The notes under the pieces: generated by a model
The model's input: the letters and a program-made list of their open reading frames with translations, nothing else
Told to the model about the DNA's origin: nothing
The model's database searches: none
Part shown: one piece after another, positions 1 through 9,379 of the stretch
Numbering within the stretch: the first letter of the stretch is position 1
How the letters are laid out: each line of letters starts with the position of its first letter
Translations under genes and position numbers: made by a program
Assembly (NCBI RefSeq): GCF_018780105.1
Contig: NZ_JADMKC010000013.1
Location: forward strand, 1-48,900
DNA: 48,900 nt
Reading direction: 5' to 3'
Source of the DNA: Thiobacillus sp.
Lineage (GTDB): Bacteria; Pseudomonadota; Gammaproteobacteria; Burkholderiales; Thiobacillaceae

Positions 1-99
1 TTCCCATCCTCCGACGCATCAACAATGGACAGTTCCATTCTGGGCAAAAATTGGCAAGAGCGCATGAGCATTAACTCAAATTACTGGATGCAAAAATGA
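1..99 (+). other. possible 3' end of an upstream gene
   Basis: Frame 1 is open from the window edge to a TGA that overlaps the metZ start codon as ATGA. That is the usual coupling of operon neighbours, so this may be the C-terminus of the preceding gene. The 32 visible residues show no recognisable motif, and two other frames are also partly open, so the call is weak. Confidence 0.25.
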
Positions 100-1265
100 A
101 CGAAGAATATGACCTTGACACACTGGCCGTTCGTGCTGGATCGGTAAGGAGTCAGTTCAACGAACACTCCGAAGCTTTGTTCCTCACGTCCAGTTTTGTA
201 TTTGGTAGCGCGGCAGAAGCCGCGGCGCGTTTCAAAGGGGAACAGCCAGGTCCGATCTACGCGCGCTTTACGAACCCTACAGTAAGCATGATGGAGGAAC
301 GCTTGGCGGCTCTTGAAGGTGCAGAGCGGTGCGTCGCATTTGCCTCGGGTATGGCTGCCATTCTTGCAACGGTGATGGGGCTGATGAAAGCGGGTGAGCA
401 CGTGGTTGCATCCCGTTCGATATTCGGCTCAACCGTGCAGTTATTCAGCAACATTCTCGGGCGCTTCGGAATCGAGACAACGTACGTCTCCCCTACTGAT
501 CCGGGAGAGTGGCAGGCGGCAGTCAAGCCTAATACGAAACTCTTCTTTGTCGAGTCGCCCTCGAATCCACTGACCGAAGTGAGCGATATTCGTGCGTTGT
601 CCAAAATTGCACATGATGCAGGGGCCTGGCTTGCAGTGGACAACTGCTTTTGCTCGCCGGCGTTACAGAATCCTTTGGCGCTGGGGGCCGATATTGTCAT
701 TCATTCAGCCACGAAATATCTCGATGGTCAGGGCAGGGTATTGGGGGGGGCTGTGCTGGGTAGTCAGGCGCTGATGGAGGGGGTGTATACCTTTCTGCGT
801 ACGGCGGGCCCGACGTTGTCTGCCTTCAACGCCTGGGTGATATTGAAAGGGATGGAGACGCTTTCTATTCGTATGGAAGCTCATTCAAGGAATGCGCTGG
901 CGTTGGCGCAATGGCTGGAAGCACAGCCAGCCATTGCGCGGGTGTTGTATCCGGGCTTGCCATCGCATCCGCAGCATGCATTGGCCATGGCGCAGCAAAA
1001 GACGGGCGGTGGAATTGTTGCCTTCGAACTGAAGGGTGGGAAGGACGCAGCGTGGAAACTCATCGATGCAACGAAGATGCTGTCGATTACTGCCAACCTG
1101 GGCGATACCAAAACCACGATTACACATCCAGCCACCACGACGCATAGTCGCATGACGCCCGAGCAGCGCATGGCAGCGGGCATCAGCGATGGACTGGTAC
1201 GTATCGCTGTGGGGCTGGAATCGATCGCCGATATTCAGGCCGATCTGGAACGTGGCTTGGCATGA
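96..1265 (+). CDS. metZ: O-succinylhomoserine sulfhydrylase
   Basis: This is a PLP enzyme of the Cys/Met-metabolism family, expected to make homocysteine from O-succinylhomoserine and sulfide in the cytoplasm. The 389 residues match the family length. Visible landmarks are the cofactor-phosphate region near residues 83-87 (ASGMAA), the aspartate of VDNCF near 181, and the PLP-binding lysine K207 in SATKYLDGQGR, a form typical of MetZ rather than of cystathionine lyases. The C-terminal substrate-site stretch with THPATTTHS is also present. The ATG overlaps a short upstream frame by ATGA, and the stop overlaps the next gene in the same way. MetB or MetC is the alternative, but the SATKYLDGQGR form favours MetZ. 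Confidence 0.93.
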   Translation: MNEEYDLDTLAVRAGSVRSQFNEHSEALFLTSSFVFGSAAEAAARFKGEQPGPIYARFTNPTVSMMEERLAALEGAERCVAFASGMAAILATVMGLMKAGEHVVASRSIFGSTVQLFSNILGRFGIETTYVSPTDPGEWQAAVKPNTKLFFVESPSNPLTEVSDIRALSKIAHDAGAWLAVDNCFCSPALQNPLALGADIVIHSATKYLDGQGRVLGGAVLGSQALMEGVYTFLRTAGPTLSAFNAWVILKGMETLSIRMEAHSRNALALAQWLEAQPAIARVLYPGLPSHPQHALAMAQQKTGGGIVAFELKGGKDAAWKLIDATKMLSITANLGDTKTTITHPATTTHSRMTPEQRMAAGISDGLVRIAVGLESIADIQADLERGLA

Positions 1266-1933
1266 GATTGCTTTTGCTAGTGTTGCTGCTGGGGCAGGCA
1301 ATGATCCATGCCGCGGCAGCTTCGCCACTGCAGGAAGTAACTGAGCTGCGTTATGTGGATCAGGATGCTGGCGATCCGAGCTATCTCACGCGCATTCTGG
1401 TAACGCCGGATTTCATGCGGATGGATGATGGCCATGATGATGGAGATTACATTTTGCTGGACAGAAAGCAGCGCCGGCTCATTAATGTGATGCGGGGCAA
1501 CAATCTGGCCATGGTGTTCACACCCGGTAAAGTGCCTGCGGCACCTGTGGGCTGGAAGCCGAAACTGACTTCGCATGCGGCTGCAAAAGGCACCCGGCGT
1601 TTCAGTCTGGTTCTGAACGGGGTGACTTGTCTGGAAGGCGTGGCAGCGAAGCAGGCAGCTGTAGATGCAGCACGGGCAATGGCTGAAATGAAAGCTGTTC
1701 TAGCGGCTACCCAATATCGCATGTGGCGGGATTCACCCGCCGAAATGCAGCATGATTGCGATCTGGCGAATCAAGTATGGGCGTTTGAGAGCGTACTTGA
1801 GCTGGGGCTTCCTCTCGAAGAGCGGGATTTCAGAGGGCGTACCCGACAATTTGAAAGCGAAATCCGTATTCCTCTGGATCCGGTGCTGTTTCTCGTACCC
1901 AAGGGGATGCCCCTGGTTGATGCACCGTCATAG
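1262..1933 (+). CDS. secreted hypothetical protein
   Basis: This 223-residue protein begins with a clear signal peptide: a basic MR, a leucine-rich core, then an AAAAS cleavage region near residues 18-21. It is probably periplasmic. The mature part has two cysteines, near residues 122 and 165, that could form a disulfide. I recognise no family. The ATG sits in an ATGA overlap with metZ, so the two are probably co-transcribed. The gene converges on lpxH and the two 3' ends overlap by six bases. Confidence 0.7.
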   Translation: MRLLLLVLLLGQAMIHAAAASPLQEVTELRYVDQDAGDPSYLTRILVTPDFMRMDDGHDDGDYILLDRKQRRLINVMRGNNLAMVFTPGKVPAAPVGWKPKLTSHAAAKGTRRFSLVLNGVTCLEGVAAKQAAVDAARAMAEMKAVLAATQYRMWRDSPAEMQHDCDLANQVWAFESVLELGLPLEERDFRGRTRQFESEIRIPLDPVLFLVPKGMPLVDAPS

Positions 1934-2659
1934 TTCTTCCACTTTGAGTGCGCAGCCCTGTGCGTCGCACACCACGTAGCCCCAGCGCGTATACCAGTCC
2001 GGCACCACCCAGCGTTCGCATGTCTGCCCATCTACCAGATGGACGTGATGTGCCGGGCGATGGGTGTGTCCATGAATCAGGCGTTGTGCATGCTGTGAAT
2101 GCAGGATATCGACTACAGCATGCGAATTGACATCCATGATTTCATGGGGCTTCTCGGCTTTGGCTGCGGCACTGCCGGCACGCGCTTGACGTGCGATGCC
2201 TCGGCGCCAGTTAAGCGGCAGCGTGCGCAAAATGGCCTTTATCACGGGATGCCGAACTCGCCGGCGAAATTTCTGGTACGCGGCATCATCAGTGCACAGC
2301 AGGTCGCCATGCATTAACAGGGTGGCGACGCCGTATAAATCGATTTGTGTCGGATCGGGAATCAGCGTCATGCCGGAACGGGTAGCGTAAGCCTTGGCCA
2401 GCATGAAATCGCGGTTGCCATGCATGAAAAATACGGACGTGCCCGAGGCAACCAGCGATTCGAGATGCCGCGCGGTGTCATGCGCAACCTGCTCGTCGTG
2501 GTCATCACCGATCCAGGTTTCAAAAAGATCTCCAAGGATGTACAGCGCATCAGCCCCGGCCACATTTTCGGCCAGAAAACGAAAAAAACGCCCGGTGGCG
2601 ACCGGGCGTTCATCGGTGAGGTGCAGGTCGGCGACGAAGTAGGTGCGACCTGTCCGCAT
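1928..2659 (-). CDS. lpxH: UDP-2,3-diacylglucosamine diphosphatase LpxH
   Basis: LpxH hydrolyses UDP-2,3-diacylglucosamine to lipid X and UMP in lipid A synthesis, at the cytoplasmic face of the inner membrane. The 243 residues carry all calcineurin-like phosphoesterase signatures in order: VADLHL near residue 10, LGDLFETWIGDD near 42-53, GNRDF near 81, MHGDLLCTDD near 115-124 and HGHTHRP near 196. These supply the metal ligands and are arranged as in LpxH rather than LpxG or LpxI. The gene lies eight bases behind the cyclophilin gene in the same direction, so a shared transcript is likely. Confidence 0.95.
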   Translation of the reverse strand: MRTGRTYFVADLHLTDERPVATGRFFRFLAENVAGADALYILGDLFETWIGDDHDEQVAHDTARHLESLVASGTSVFFMHGNRDFMLAKAYATRSGMTLIPDPTQIDLYGVATLLMHGDLLCTDDAAYQKFRRRVRHPVIKAILRTLPLNWRRGIARQARAGSAAAKAEKPHEIMDVNSHAVVDILHSQHAQRLIHGHTHRPAHHVHLVDGQTCERWVVPDWYTRWGYVVCDAQGCALKVEEL

Positions 2660-2667
2660 CAGAGGTG

Positions 2668-3159
2668 TCAGGCGATTTCTGCCTGTGTGATCACGACATC
2701 TTCCAGCGGAACATCCTGATGGCCGGCGCGATTGCCGGTTTTGACTTTCTTCAGTTTGTCGATGACGTCCATGCCTTCGACCACTTTGCCGAATACGGCA
2801 TAGCCGTAGCCTTGCGGAGTCGGCGAGGTATGGTTGAGGAAGCTGTTGTTGGCAACGTTGATGAAAAACTGCGCAGTGGCCGAGTTGGGATCGTTGGTGC
2901 GCGCCATGGCGATGGTATAGGTGTCGTTTTTGAGACCGTTGCCCGCTTCGTTGGGAATCGCAGCACGAGTGGGTTTCTGTGTCATGCCAGGTTCGAAGCC
3001 GCCACCCTGAATCATGAAGCCGTCGATGACACGATGGAAAATCGTTCCGTCAAAAAAACCGTCACGTACGTATTGAAGAAAATTCTCGACTGTCTTGGGT
3101 GCTTTTTCGGCATCGAGTTCAAGGGTGATGATGCCGTGGTTGGTGTGCAGCTTGACCAT
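2668..3159 (-). CDS. ppiB: cytoplasmic cyclophilin (peptidyl-prolyl isomerase)
   Basis: This 163-residue single-domain cyclophilin catalyses cis-trans isomerisation of X-Pro bonds. The conserved [13 protein letters not shown] stretch (near residues 41-53) contains the catalytic arginine. The [19 protein letters not shown] region (near 83-101) supplies the hydrophobic pocket. There is no signal peptide, which places it in the cytoplasm as PpiB rather than periplasmic PpiA. It sits between the L,D-transpeptidase gene and lpxH in a compact minus-strand group. Confidence 0.95.
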   Translation of the reverse strand: MVKLHTNHGIITLELDAEKAPKTVENFLQYVRDGFFDGTIFHRVIDGFMIQGGGFEPGMTQKPTRAAIPNEAGNGLKNDTYTIAMARTNDPNSATAQFFINVANNSFLNHTSPTPQGYGYAVFGKVVEGMDVIDKLKKVKTGNRAGHQDVPLEDVVITQAEIA

Positions 3160-3167
3160 GTGTGATC

Positions 3168-4322
3168 CTAAAGTGAGGTTTCGTGAATGATTTTCCAGCG
3201 TCCGTTTTCACGGCTCCAGAATTGGCGTTTGGTGGTGCGGTCGTTAAGCGAGTTGCTTCGGTAATTCTGCACAAAACTGACGAGTGCGAAATCGGAGCGC
3301 TCGGGATAGAGCAGCAGGCTGACCTTGTCGAGGCCAATCTTGATCCAGGCTTTGTCGGCGTTCACCTTGTGCTTGTTGGCAGCAAAGTTCGACAGGTTTT
3401 GTTCGCCATTATGGAACGTCGCACTGTAGTGCGTGAGCAGGCGTGCCGTGTCGCGGCTTTCCCAGTCGACTCGCCATTGGTCAATGGCGGCCGCCAGGTC
3501 GTTGCGGCGTGCGTCGAGTGCGTCTTGCGAAACCCACTCGACCTGCTCGGCAATGATGACCGGGGTTTTACCCGGTTTGATGTAGCCGCCTAGCCGGGTG
3601 AGGTCGTCGTTGGCGAGCACGACGCAGCCTTCGCTCGCACGCGGCGCGCGGCTGTAAGTGTTGCTTGGGCTGCCGTGTATCCAGATGCCGTGCCCGCTGC
3701 GGCCTTGACGCTTGTCCCATTCGTTGGGGTAGGACAGGGTGAATGCGCCGCTGCCATAAAAGTCGCCCAGCTCCTTTGAGGATTTGAAACCCGAGATGCT
3801 GTAAATGCCGACCGGCGTACGGTTGTCGCCCTCTTTCTGCTTGCCCGCGCCGGCCTTGCCGATGGTGACGTAAAAATCGGCGACCCGCAGCGGCAAGCCC
3901 GCACGGTTTTCGTATACGTACAGGCGGGAGCGGCTGGCGTCGACCACCAGTGCATGGCGATAGTCGTCTTCCAGGTTCAGTAAATAGGCCGGGATCTTGT
4001 TGTTGGGCTGCAAATCGGTGACGGCGCGCATGCGTTGCCGCGCCTCGTCGCGCAACAATTCAAGATCTGGACTGGAGGCGCCATTGGGGTTGCCGAGCGC
4101 TTGCAGAGGCTGTGCGCGTGCCAGCAGCATGTCCCCTTTGATCAGCTGAGCCAGGCGGAAATTGGGGTGTCGTTGCGTCAGCGAATCGAGGGTGTCGAGC
4201 GCTTCCGGCACCCGTGACTGCGAAATCGCCAGCAAACTGTTGGTCAACTGGCGGTCCGCATCAAGCTCTGCAGCCTGCAGTACAGGTGCCGCCAGCAGTA
4301 AGGTGAGCAATAGATACCGCAT
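3168..4322 (-). CDS. L,D-transpeptidase (YkuD) with NTF2-like C-terminal domain
   Basis: This is a predicted periplasmic peptidoglycan cross-linking or lipoprotein-linking enzyme of 384 residues. I start it at 4322 because the signal peptide [17 protein letters not shown] begins there; a longer frame upstream adds an implausible basic tail. The YkuD domain lies around residues 122-255 with the catalytic set HGSPSN (H216) and SEGC (C233). Residues 275-384 form an NTF2/Cds6-like domain ending in [11 protein letters not shown]. That domain is homologous to the C-terminus of the neighbouring TPR protein. The start lies five bases after that neighbour's stop, so the pair is probably one operon and may act together. 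Confidence 0.9.
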   Translation of the reverse strand: MRYLLLTLLLAAPVLQAAELDADRQLTNSLLAISQSRVPEALDTLDSLTQRHPNFRLAQLIKGDMLLARAQPLQALGNPNGASSPDLELLRDEARQRMRAVTDLQPNNKIPAYLLNLEDDYRHALVVDASRSRLYVYENRAGLPLRVADFYVTIGKAGAGKQKEGDNRTPVGIYSISGFKSSKELGDFYGSGAFTLSYPNEWDKRQGRSGHGIWIHGSPSNTYSRAPRASEGCVVLANDDLTRLGGYIKPGKTPVIIAEQVEWVSQDALDARRNDLAAAIDQWRVDWESRDTARLLTHYSATFHNGEQNLSNFAANKHKVNADKAWIKIGLDKVSLLLYPERSDFALVSFVQNYRSNSLNDRTTKRQFWSRENGRWKIIHETSL

Positions 4323-4327
4323 CGCTG

Positions 4328-5296
4328 TCAATTCGATGTTTCGCCGACGATGCGCCACTGGCCGTTTTGCAAAGCCAGCTTCAGCGTTTTCCTGACGGTG
4401 GATTGGTGCCGGTCAGAACGGTAAGTCTGACTGAAGCGGGCATGGGCGATATCACCCTGCTGTTCGATTTTCAGATTGCTGATTTTGACAGTGATGGTGG
4501 CCGGTCCCGTGATCCGGGCACGGCGCTGGGCCTCCCATTCGGCATGGGTCAAACCCTCGGCAGTGAAATCGCTGGCGTAGGCGGCAAGATAGGCATCAAC
4601 ATTGCGGGCGGACCAGGCTTGGGCCCAGCGCGTGACGGCCGCCTCGACTTCCTTGCTTGCCGGGGCAGCATTGACCGGGCTGGGCTTGGCCGGCGTCGGC
4701 TTGGCTGCTGGCGCGGGTTCGGCAGCAACGGGTTTGGCAACCGGCTTGCTCGCAGCAGGGATCACTTTGGAGGTCGCGGGCTTGGCCGGCTGTCCGCCGA
4801 TCAGATCCTGAATTAACGCAAGTTTGGTCTGCGCGGCCGCATTTTTGCTGTCCAGTGCCAGGGCCTTGTCGTAAGCAAGCGAAGCCATCTTGGCGTAAAT
4901 ATCGCCCAGGTTTTCGTGCGCGGTAGCGTAGCTCGGGTGGGTGCGGATCGCCATTTCAAGGGCGTTCTTGGCCGCAGCGTATTTGTTTTGCGAGGCGTAC
5001 AGCACTGCCAGATTGTTATAGGGCTCGGGCAACTCGGGGTAATCCTCGGTCAGTCCGGTAAATACGGCGATCGCTTCGTTGGTTTTGCCCTGATCCGCGA
5101 GGATGAGGCCTTTGATAAAACGGGTTTGCGCGTCTTTGGGGTTCTTGGCGAGGTAGGCATTGGCACGCGTGAGCGCACCTGACAAATTGCCGCTTCGGTA
5201 TTGCTGGTTGATTTCCTGGACTTCGTCGGCCAGTACGGGCGAAGCGGCAAGCACGATACAAGCGGCGGCAACGGCGAAGAAGCGGGATAAAGCCAT
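4328..5296 (-). CDS. periplasmic TPR protein with NTF2/Cds6-like domain
   Basis: This is a 322-residue exported protein of unknown exact role. The start at 5296 gives a good signal peptide (MALSRFFAVAAAC, cleavage after VLA). An upstream in-frame extension of 84 codons would run into the cysS leader and is rejected. Residues about 25-145 form TPR repeats, followed by a long Ala/Pro/Lys linker near 150-205. The last 110 residues are an NTF2-like domain closely matching that of the L,D-transpeptidase just downstream: both have a W...W..R(N/D) opening, a YRS motif and a WRI/WKI..ETS ending. The context suggests a scaffold or partner for the transpeptidase. Confidence 0.85.
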   Translation of the reverse strand: MALSRFFAVAAACIVLAASPVLADEVQEINQQYRSGNLSGALTRANAYLAKNPKDAQTRFIKGLILADQGKTNEAIAVFTGLTEDYPELPEPYNNLAVLYASQNKYAAAKNALEMAIRTHPSYATAHENLGDIYAKMASLAYDKALALDSKNAAAQTKLALIQDLIGGQPAKPATSKVIPAASKPVAKPVAAEPAPAAKPTPAKPSPVNAAPASKEVEAAVTRWAQAWSARNVDAYLAAYASDFTAEGLTHAEWEAQRRARITGPATITVKISNLKIEQQGDIAHARFSQTYRSDRHQSTVRKTLKLALQNGQWRIVGETSN

Positions 5297-5402
5297 GTGA
5301 TATGCTCGAATCGACGGTATGAGAGTCCGAATTCTAACAATTTCGGAGGTGCTAAGACAGCACATCCGGGGTGGTTTCCCGCTTGCCCAAATGGATTTCA
5401 CT

Positions 5403-6770
5403 ATGTTGCACATCCACAATTCCCTGACACGCTCTAAAGAAGAATTTGTTCCGCTGACCCCCGGCATGGTTCGCATGTATGTCTGCGGCATGACGGTGTA
5501 TGACCTCTGCCACTTGGGGCATGCCCGGGTGTTCGTGGTATTCGACATGGCGACCCGCTGGTTGCGCGCCAGCGGCTATCAGGTCGAGTACGTCAGGAAT
5601 ATTACGGACATCGACGACAAAATCATTAAGCGTGCGGCTGAAAATGGTGAAACGCCCGGTGCGCTGACTGAGCGTTTCATTGAGGAAATGCACCAGGATG
5701 AGCGTGCGCTTGGCGTGCTGCCGCCCAGCCATGAGCCGCGCGCGACCGCCTATGTGGCGCAGATGCTGGCGCTGATCGGGCAGTTGATCGAGAAGGGGCT
5801 GGCCTATCCGGCGTCCAATGGCGATGTGTACTACAGCGTGCGCGATTTTCCCGGCTATGGCCGGCTTTCGGGCAAAAGCCTGGATGAGCTGCGGGCGGGC
5901 GAGCGTGTCGAGATCGATACATTCAAGCGTGATCCGCTGGATTTTGTGCTGTGGAAGGGGGCCAAACCCGGCGAGCCGGCGTGGGCGTCGCCGTGGGGAT
6001 CGGGTCGCCCCGGTTGGCATATCGAATGTTCAGCGATGAGCGCCGATCTGCTCGGCAATCATTTCGATATCCATGGCGGCGGGCAGGATCTGCAATTTCC
6101 GCACCATGAAAACGAAATCGCCCAGTCCGAAGGGGCCCATGACTGTACTTTTGTGAACTACTGGATGCATAACGGTTTTGTGCGGGTCGACAACGAAAAG
6201 ATGTCGAAATCGCTGGGCAATTTCTTCACCATTCGCGAAGTGCTGCAACAATACGATGCCGAAGTGGTGCGCTTTTTCATTTTGCGTGCGCATTACCGCA
6301 GTCCGCTGAACTATTCCGATGCGCACCTGGATGACGCCAAAAGTGCGCTGGCCCGGCTTTACACAGCTTTGAAAAGCGCGCCCCTGAGTACGACGCCCGT
6401 CGACTGGACGCTGCCCGCCGCGCAGGCGTTCAAAGTGGCGATGGACGACGATTTCAATACCCCCGAGGCGCTGGCCGTGTTGTTCGATCTGGCAAGTTCG
6501 GCCAATCGCGGGGATGCCGATTCGGCGCACATGCTGCGCAACCTGGGCGGCGTGCTCGGCTTGCTGCAGCGCGATACGGCCGATTTCCTCAAATCAGGCG
6601 CTGTGGGTGCGGGTTTGTCCGAAGCGGAAATCGACGCCATGATCGTGGCGCGCCGCGAAGCACGGGCCGCGAAAAATTTCACCGAATCCGATCGTATTCG
6701 CGATGCGCTGCAGGCTGCCGGCATCGTGCTGGAAGATGGCGCGGGCGGAACGGTCTGGCGGCGCGCTTGA
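5403..6770 (+). CDS. cysS: cysteinyl-tRNA synthetase
   Basis: This class I aminoacyl-tRNA synthetase charges tRNA-Cys. The start at 5403 gives [15 protein letters not shown], which aligns with the N-terminus of known CysRS; the longer frame does not. The 455 residues match the family. C28 in YVCGMTVYD, the HLGH signature at 37-40, the WHIECSAM zinc cysteine, [15 protein letters not shown] and KMSKSLGN near residue 265 are all visible. The gene diverges from the TPR protein across 106 bases, which should hold both promoters. The stop overlaps the next gene. Confidence 0.97.
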   Translation: MLHIHNSLTRSKEEFVPLTPGMVRMYVCGMTVYDLCHLGHARVFVVFDMATRWLRASGYQVEYVRNITDIDDKIIKRAAENGETPGALTERFIEEMHQDERALGVLPPSHEPRATAYVAQMLALIGQLIEKGLAYPASNGDVYYSVRDFPGYGRLSGKSLDELRAGERVEIDTFKRDPLDFVLWKGAKPGEPAWASPWGSGRPGWHIECSAMSADLLGNHFDIHGGGQDLQFPHHENEIAQSEGAHDCTFVNYWMHNGFVRVDNEKMSKSLGNFFTIREVLQQYDAEVVRFFILRAHYRSPLNYSDAHLDDAKSALARLYTALKSAPLSTTPVDWTLPAAQAFKVAMDDDFNTPEALAVLFDLASSANRGDADSAHMLRNLGGVLGLLQRDTADFLKSGAVGAGLSEAEIDAMIVARREARAAKNFTESDRIRDALQAAGIVLEDGAGGTVWRRA

Positions 6771-7216
6771 GCGCATCCCGGCTGATTTACGTCGGCGCGG
6801 AAGACTGGTTGCATCCGCACTGGCGCGAAGCGTTTTATCCAGACGGCCTGCCGGACGACTGGCAGCTGTCCTACTACAACACCCGGTTTCAAACGGTGTA
6901 TTTGCCGGCAGCTTGCTGGCAGACCGCTACGGCTGCCGACTGGGTGCAATGGCTGGCTGACACGCAGCCCGGTTTTCGATTTTTGCTGGAACCCGGAACC
7001 CTGCCCCCGCCTTGCGATGCGCGCATCATCGTGGCGACGCCGGCGTGGTGCGACGCGCATCTGTGGTGGATCGATGCGTTTCCCGACCTGCGTGAACTGG
7101 CACGGCAAGCGAGTGCGCGTGCGGCCCATGGTGAGCCGCTATTTGTAATCAGCCGCAGCGGCGATCTGGAAAAAATGGAACAGGCGATGATCCTGAGCGA
7201 GGTGCTGGGCTACTGA
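6767..7216 (+). CDS. short DUF72-like protein
   Basis: This 149-residue protein starts at a TTG overlapping the cysS stop (TTGA). The first 75 residues resemble the opening of DUF72 (YecE-type) TIM-barrel proteins: an IYVG strand, then [13 protein letters not shown], a YY...F.TVYLP segment and W......GFRFL. DUF72 proteins are usually about 240-300 residues long, so this one is either a short divergent form or has lost the second half of the barrel. The remaining sequence, rich in D, A and W, is unfamiliar. It is probably co-translated with cysS. Function unknown. Confidence 0.6.
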   Translation: MSASRLIYVGAEDWLHPHWREAFYPDGLPDDWQLSYYNTRFQTVYLPAACWQTATAADWVQWLADTQPGFRFLLEPGTLPPPCDARIIVATPAWCDAHLWWIDAFPDLRELARQASARAAHGEPLFVISRSGDLEKMEQAMILSEVLGY

Positions 7217-7312
7217 GGCCACCAGAAATCGCACAGGCAGGAGGGGGATTAGTTCACCAGTATTCGGTAAAATGCTGCGCTTGGCTTTCCTCATGACGGG
7301 GCTTGATTCCCT

Positions 7313-8125
7313 TTGCAAAACGACAATCTGATCGAAATCGAACAACTGGCTTTTGGCTACGGCACGCGATCCATCCTGAAAAACATCAACCTGACCGCAA
7401 AGCGCGGCCAGGTGGTTGCGATCATGGGCAGCAGCGGCTGCGGGAAAACCACGCTGCTGCGATTGATCGGCGGGCAGCTGAAGGCGAACCAGGGCGTGGT
7501 GAGGGTGGCGGACGAGTCGGTAGGCGACCTCGACCGTGATGGCCTGTGTCGCCTGCGTCGCAAAATGGGCATGTTGTTCCAGTTCGGTGCGCTGTTCACC
7601 GACATGACGGTGTTCGATAACGTGGCATTTCAGTTGCGCGAGCACACCGATTTGCCGGAAGACGCCATACGCGATCTGGTGCTGATGAAATTGCATGCCG
7701 TCGGCCTGCGCGGTGCAGCGCAGCTGATGCCCGCTGAACTCTCTGGCGGCATGGCGCGGCGGGTTGCGCTGGCGCGGGCGATTGCACTCGATCCCATGCT
7801 GGTGCTGTACGACGAGCCGTTTGCGGGCCTTGATCCGATTTCGCTCGGCGTGACCGGCAACCTGATTCGCCGCCTGACCGACACGCTGGGACTGACTTCC
7901 GTTGTAGTGACGCATGATATTCACGAGTCACTGAAAATCGTCGACTACATCTATTTCATTTCTGAGGGTGTGATTGTTGCCGAGGGCACGGCAGATGAGA
8001 TTCGCGCCTCCGGATTGCCGTTTGTGCATCAGTTCGTGCACGGCGAGGCGGACGGTCCGGTGCCGTTCCACTATCCGGCCCCTCCCTACGCTGATGATCT
8101 GCGACTGGGGGGGCAGCGTGCTTAA
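7313..8125 (+). CDS. mlaF: phospholipid ABC transporter ATPase MlaF
   Basis: MlaF is the ATPase of the MlaFEDB inner-membrane complex, which moves phospholipids between the inner and outer membranes. The 270 residues contain Walker [10 protein letters not shown] (39-47), signature LSGGMARR near residue 143, Walker [13 protein letters not shown] and an H-loop THD. The start is a TTG at 7313, giving [10 protein letters not shown]; no in-frame ATG fits upstream. It is the first gene of a run reaching hisG, so its promoter should lie in 7217-7312, but I see no convincing sigma-70 pair there. Its stop lies eight bases inside mlaE. Confidence 0.93.
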   Translation: MQNDNLIEIEQLAFGYGTRSILKNINLTAKRGQVVAIMGSSGCGKTTLLRLIGGQLKANQGVVRVADESVGDLDRDGLCRLRRKMGMLFQFGALFTDMTVFDNVAFQLREHTDLPEDAIRDLVLMKLHAVGLRGAAQLMPAELSGGMARRVALARAIALDPMLVLYDEPFAGLDPISLGVTGNLIRRLTDTLGLTSVVVTHDIHESLKIVDYIYFISEGVIVAEGTADEIRASGLPFVHQFVHGEADGPVPFHYPAPPYADDLRLGGQRA

Positions 8126-8906
8126 GCAGGCCATCACGAATCTGGGCAGCCGCACGCTGGACGCGCTCTGGACTGTCGGGCTCGCGATGCGGTTTTTCGT
8201 GACGGTGCTGCTGCATTCCGGCATGGCATTCCGGCGTTTCGGCCTCACCATCCGCGAACTGTATTTCACCGGTGTGCTGTCGCTGATCGTCATTCTGGTA
8301 TCGGGGCTGTTTGTCGGCATGGTGCTGGGCCTGCAAGGCTACGAAACCCTGCAGACTTATGGCGCAGAAGAGTCGCTGGGCATTGTGGTGGCGCTGTCGC
8401 TGGTGCGCGAACTGGGGCCCGTGGTGGCGGCACTGCTGTTCGCCAGCCGGGCCGGCAGCGCAATCACGGCTGAGATCGGCTTGATGAAAGCGACCGAACA
8501 GTTGTCGGCAATGGAAATGATGGCGGTGGATCCGCTGGCGCGCGTGGTGGCGCCGCGCTTCTGGGCCGGGGTGATTTCCATGCCGCTGCTGGCCGCGCTG
8601 TTTTCCGCGATGGGCGTTTTTGGCGGGTATCTGGTCGGCGTGCAGCTGATAGGAATTGACGAAGGCGCTTTCTGGTCACAGATGCAAAACGCGGTTGATT
8701 TCGAGCGCGATGTATTGAATGGCGTGATCAAAAGCGTGGTGTTCGGCATTGCCGTGACTGCCATTGCGCTGTTCGAAGGCTACGATGCGCCCCCCACGGC
8801 CGAAGGGGTTGCGGGGGCGACGACGCGTACCGTGGTGACCTCCAGTCTGGTCGTGCTGGCGCTGGATTTTGTTTTGACCGCATTTATGTTCCGGGGAATT
8901 GGGTAA
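8118..8906 (+). CDS. mlaE: phospholipid ABC transporter permease MlaE
   Basis: This is the inner-membrane permease of the Mla complex. I place the start at GTG 8118 ([10 protein letters not shown]), overlapping mlaF by eight bases. The longer frame to 7974 only shadows mlaF. The 262 residues match the family, with about five hydrophobic segments. The conserved MlaE core is visible: [19 protein letters not shown] near residue 90, E..LM..TEQLSAM.MM.VDP, and the later GVFGGYLVG helix. It lies directly between the ATPase and the MCE protein. Confidence 0.93.
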   Translation: MLKQAITNLGSRTLDALWTVGLAMRFFVTVLLHSGMAFRRFGLTIRELYFTGVLSLIVILVSGLFVGMVLGLQGYETLQTYGAEESLGIVVALSLVRELGPVVAALLFASRAGSAITAEIGLMKATEQLSAMEMMAVDPLARVVAPRFWAGVISMPLLAALFSAMGVFGGYLVGVQLIGIDEGAFWSQMQNAVDFERDVLNGVIKSVVFGIAVTAIALFEGYDAPPTAEGVAGATTRTVVTSSLVVLALDFVLTAFMFRGIG

Positions 8907-8911
8907 TCATC

Positions 8912-9379
8912 ATGAACAAGACCAAACTTGATCTCTGGGTGGGATTGTTTGTCGCCGCAGGCATTGTTGCCTTGCTGTTTCTGGCGCTCAAGGTGGGCAG
9001 CACCAGCGCGCTCAATTCTGCTGAAGGCTACGAAGTGATCGCCCGGTTCGAAAACATTGGCGGCCTCAAACCGCGAGCGCCGGTCAAAGTCGCGGGCGTG
9101 GTCGTCGGGCGCGTGGCCGACATCCAGTTCGATGACGACAACTACGAAGCGGTAGTGACGCTGCGTCTGGACAAGCGCTACGCATTCCCCAAGGACAGTT
9201 CAGCGGCCATCCTGACTTCGGGCTTGCTGGGCGAACAATATGTCGGCCTGGAAGCGGGCGGGGACAGCGTGAAGCTGAAGGAAAAGGACCGCATTCTCAT
9301 CACTCAGGATGCGGTGGTACTGGAAAACCTGATTGGCCGGTTTCTGTATGACAAGGCTCAGGAAGGAGCGCCGCAATGA
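8912..9379 (+). CDS. mlaD: MCE-domain substrate-binding protein MlaD
   Basis: MlaD is anchored to the inner membrane and forms a hexameric lipid-conducting ring in the periplasm. The 155 residues have one N-terminal transmembrane helix (about 8-27) and a single MCE domain (about 38-115) with F.NIGGLK....V.V.GV.VG and the GLLGEQYVGLE stretch. Length and architecture match MlaD rather than the multi-domain PqiB or YebT. The stop overlaps the TolC-like gene by ATGA. Confidence 0.93.
   Translation: MNKTKLDLWVGLFVAAGIVALLFLALKVGSTSALNSAEGYEVIARFENIGGLKPRAPVKVAGVVVGRVADIQFDDDNYEAVVTLRLDKRYAFPKDSSAAILTSGLLGEQYVGLEAGGDSVKLKEKDRILITQDAVVLENLIGRFLYDKAQEGAPQ

Noticed and set aside
7217-7312. Promoter for the mla operon (TAAAAT near 7268)
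   Set aside because: The -10-like hexamer has no acceptable -35 at 15-19 bases, so I do not annotate it.
7974-8117. Upstream extension of mlaE
   Set aside because: It lies fully inside mlaF in another frame; known MlaE proteins begin near the GTG at 8118.
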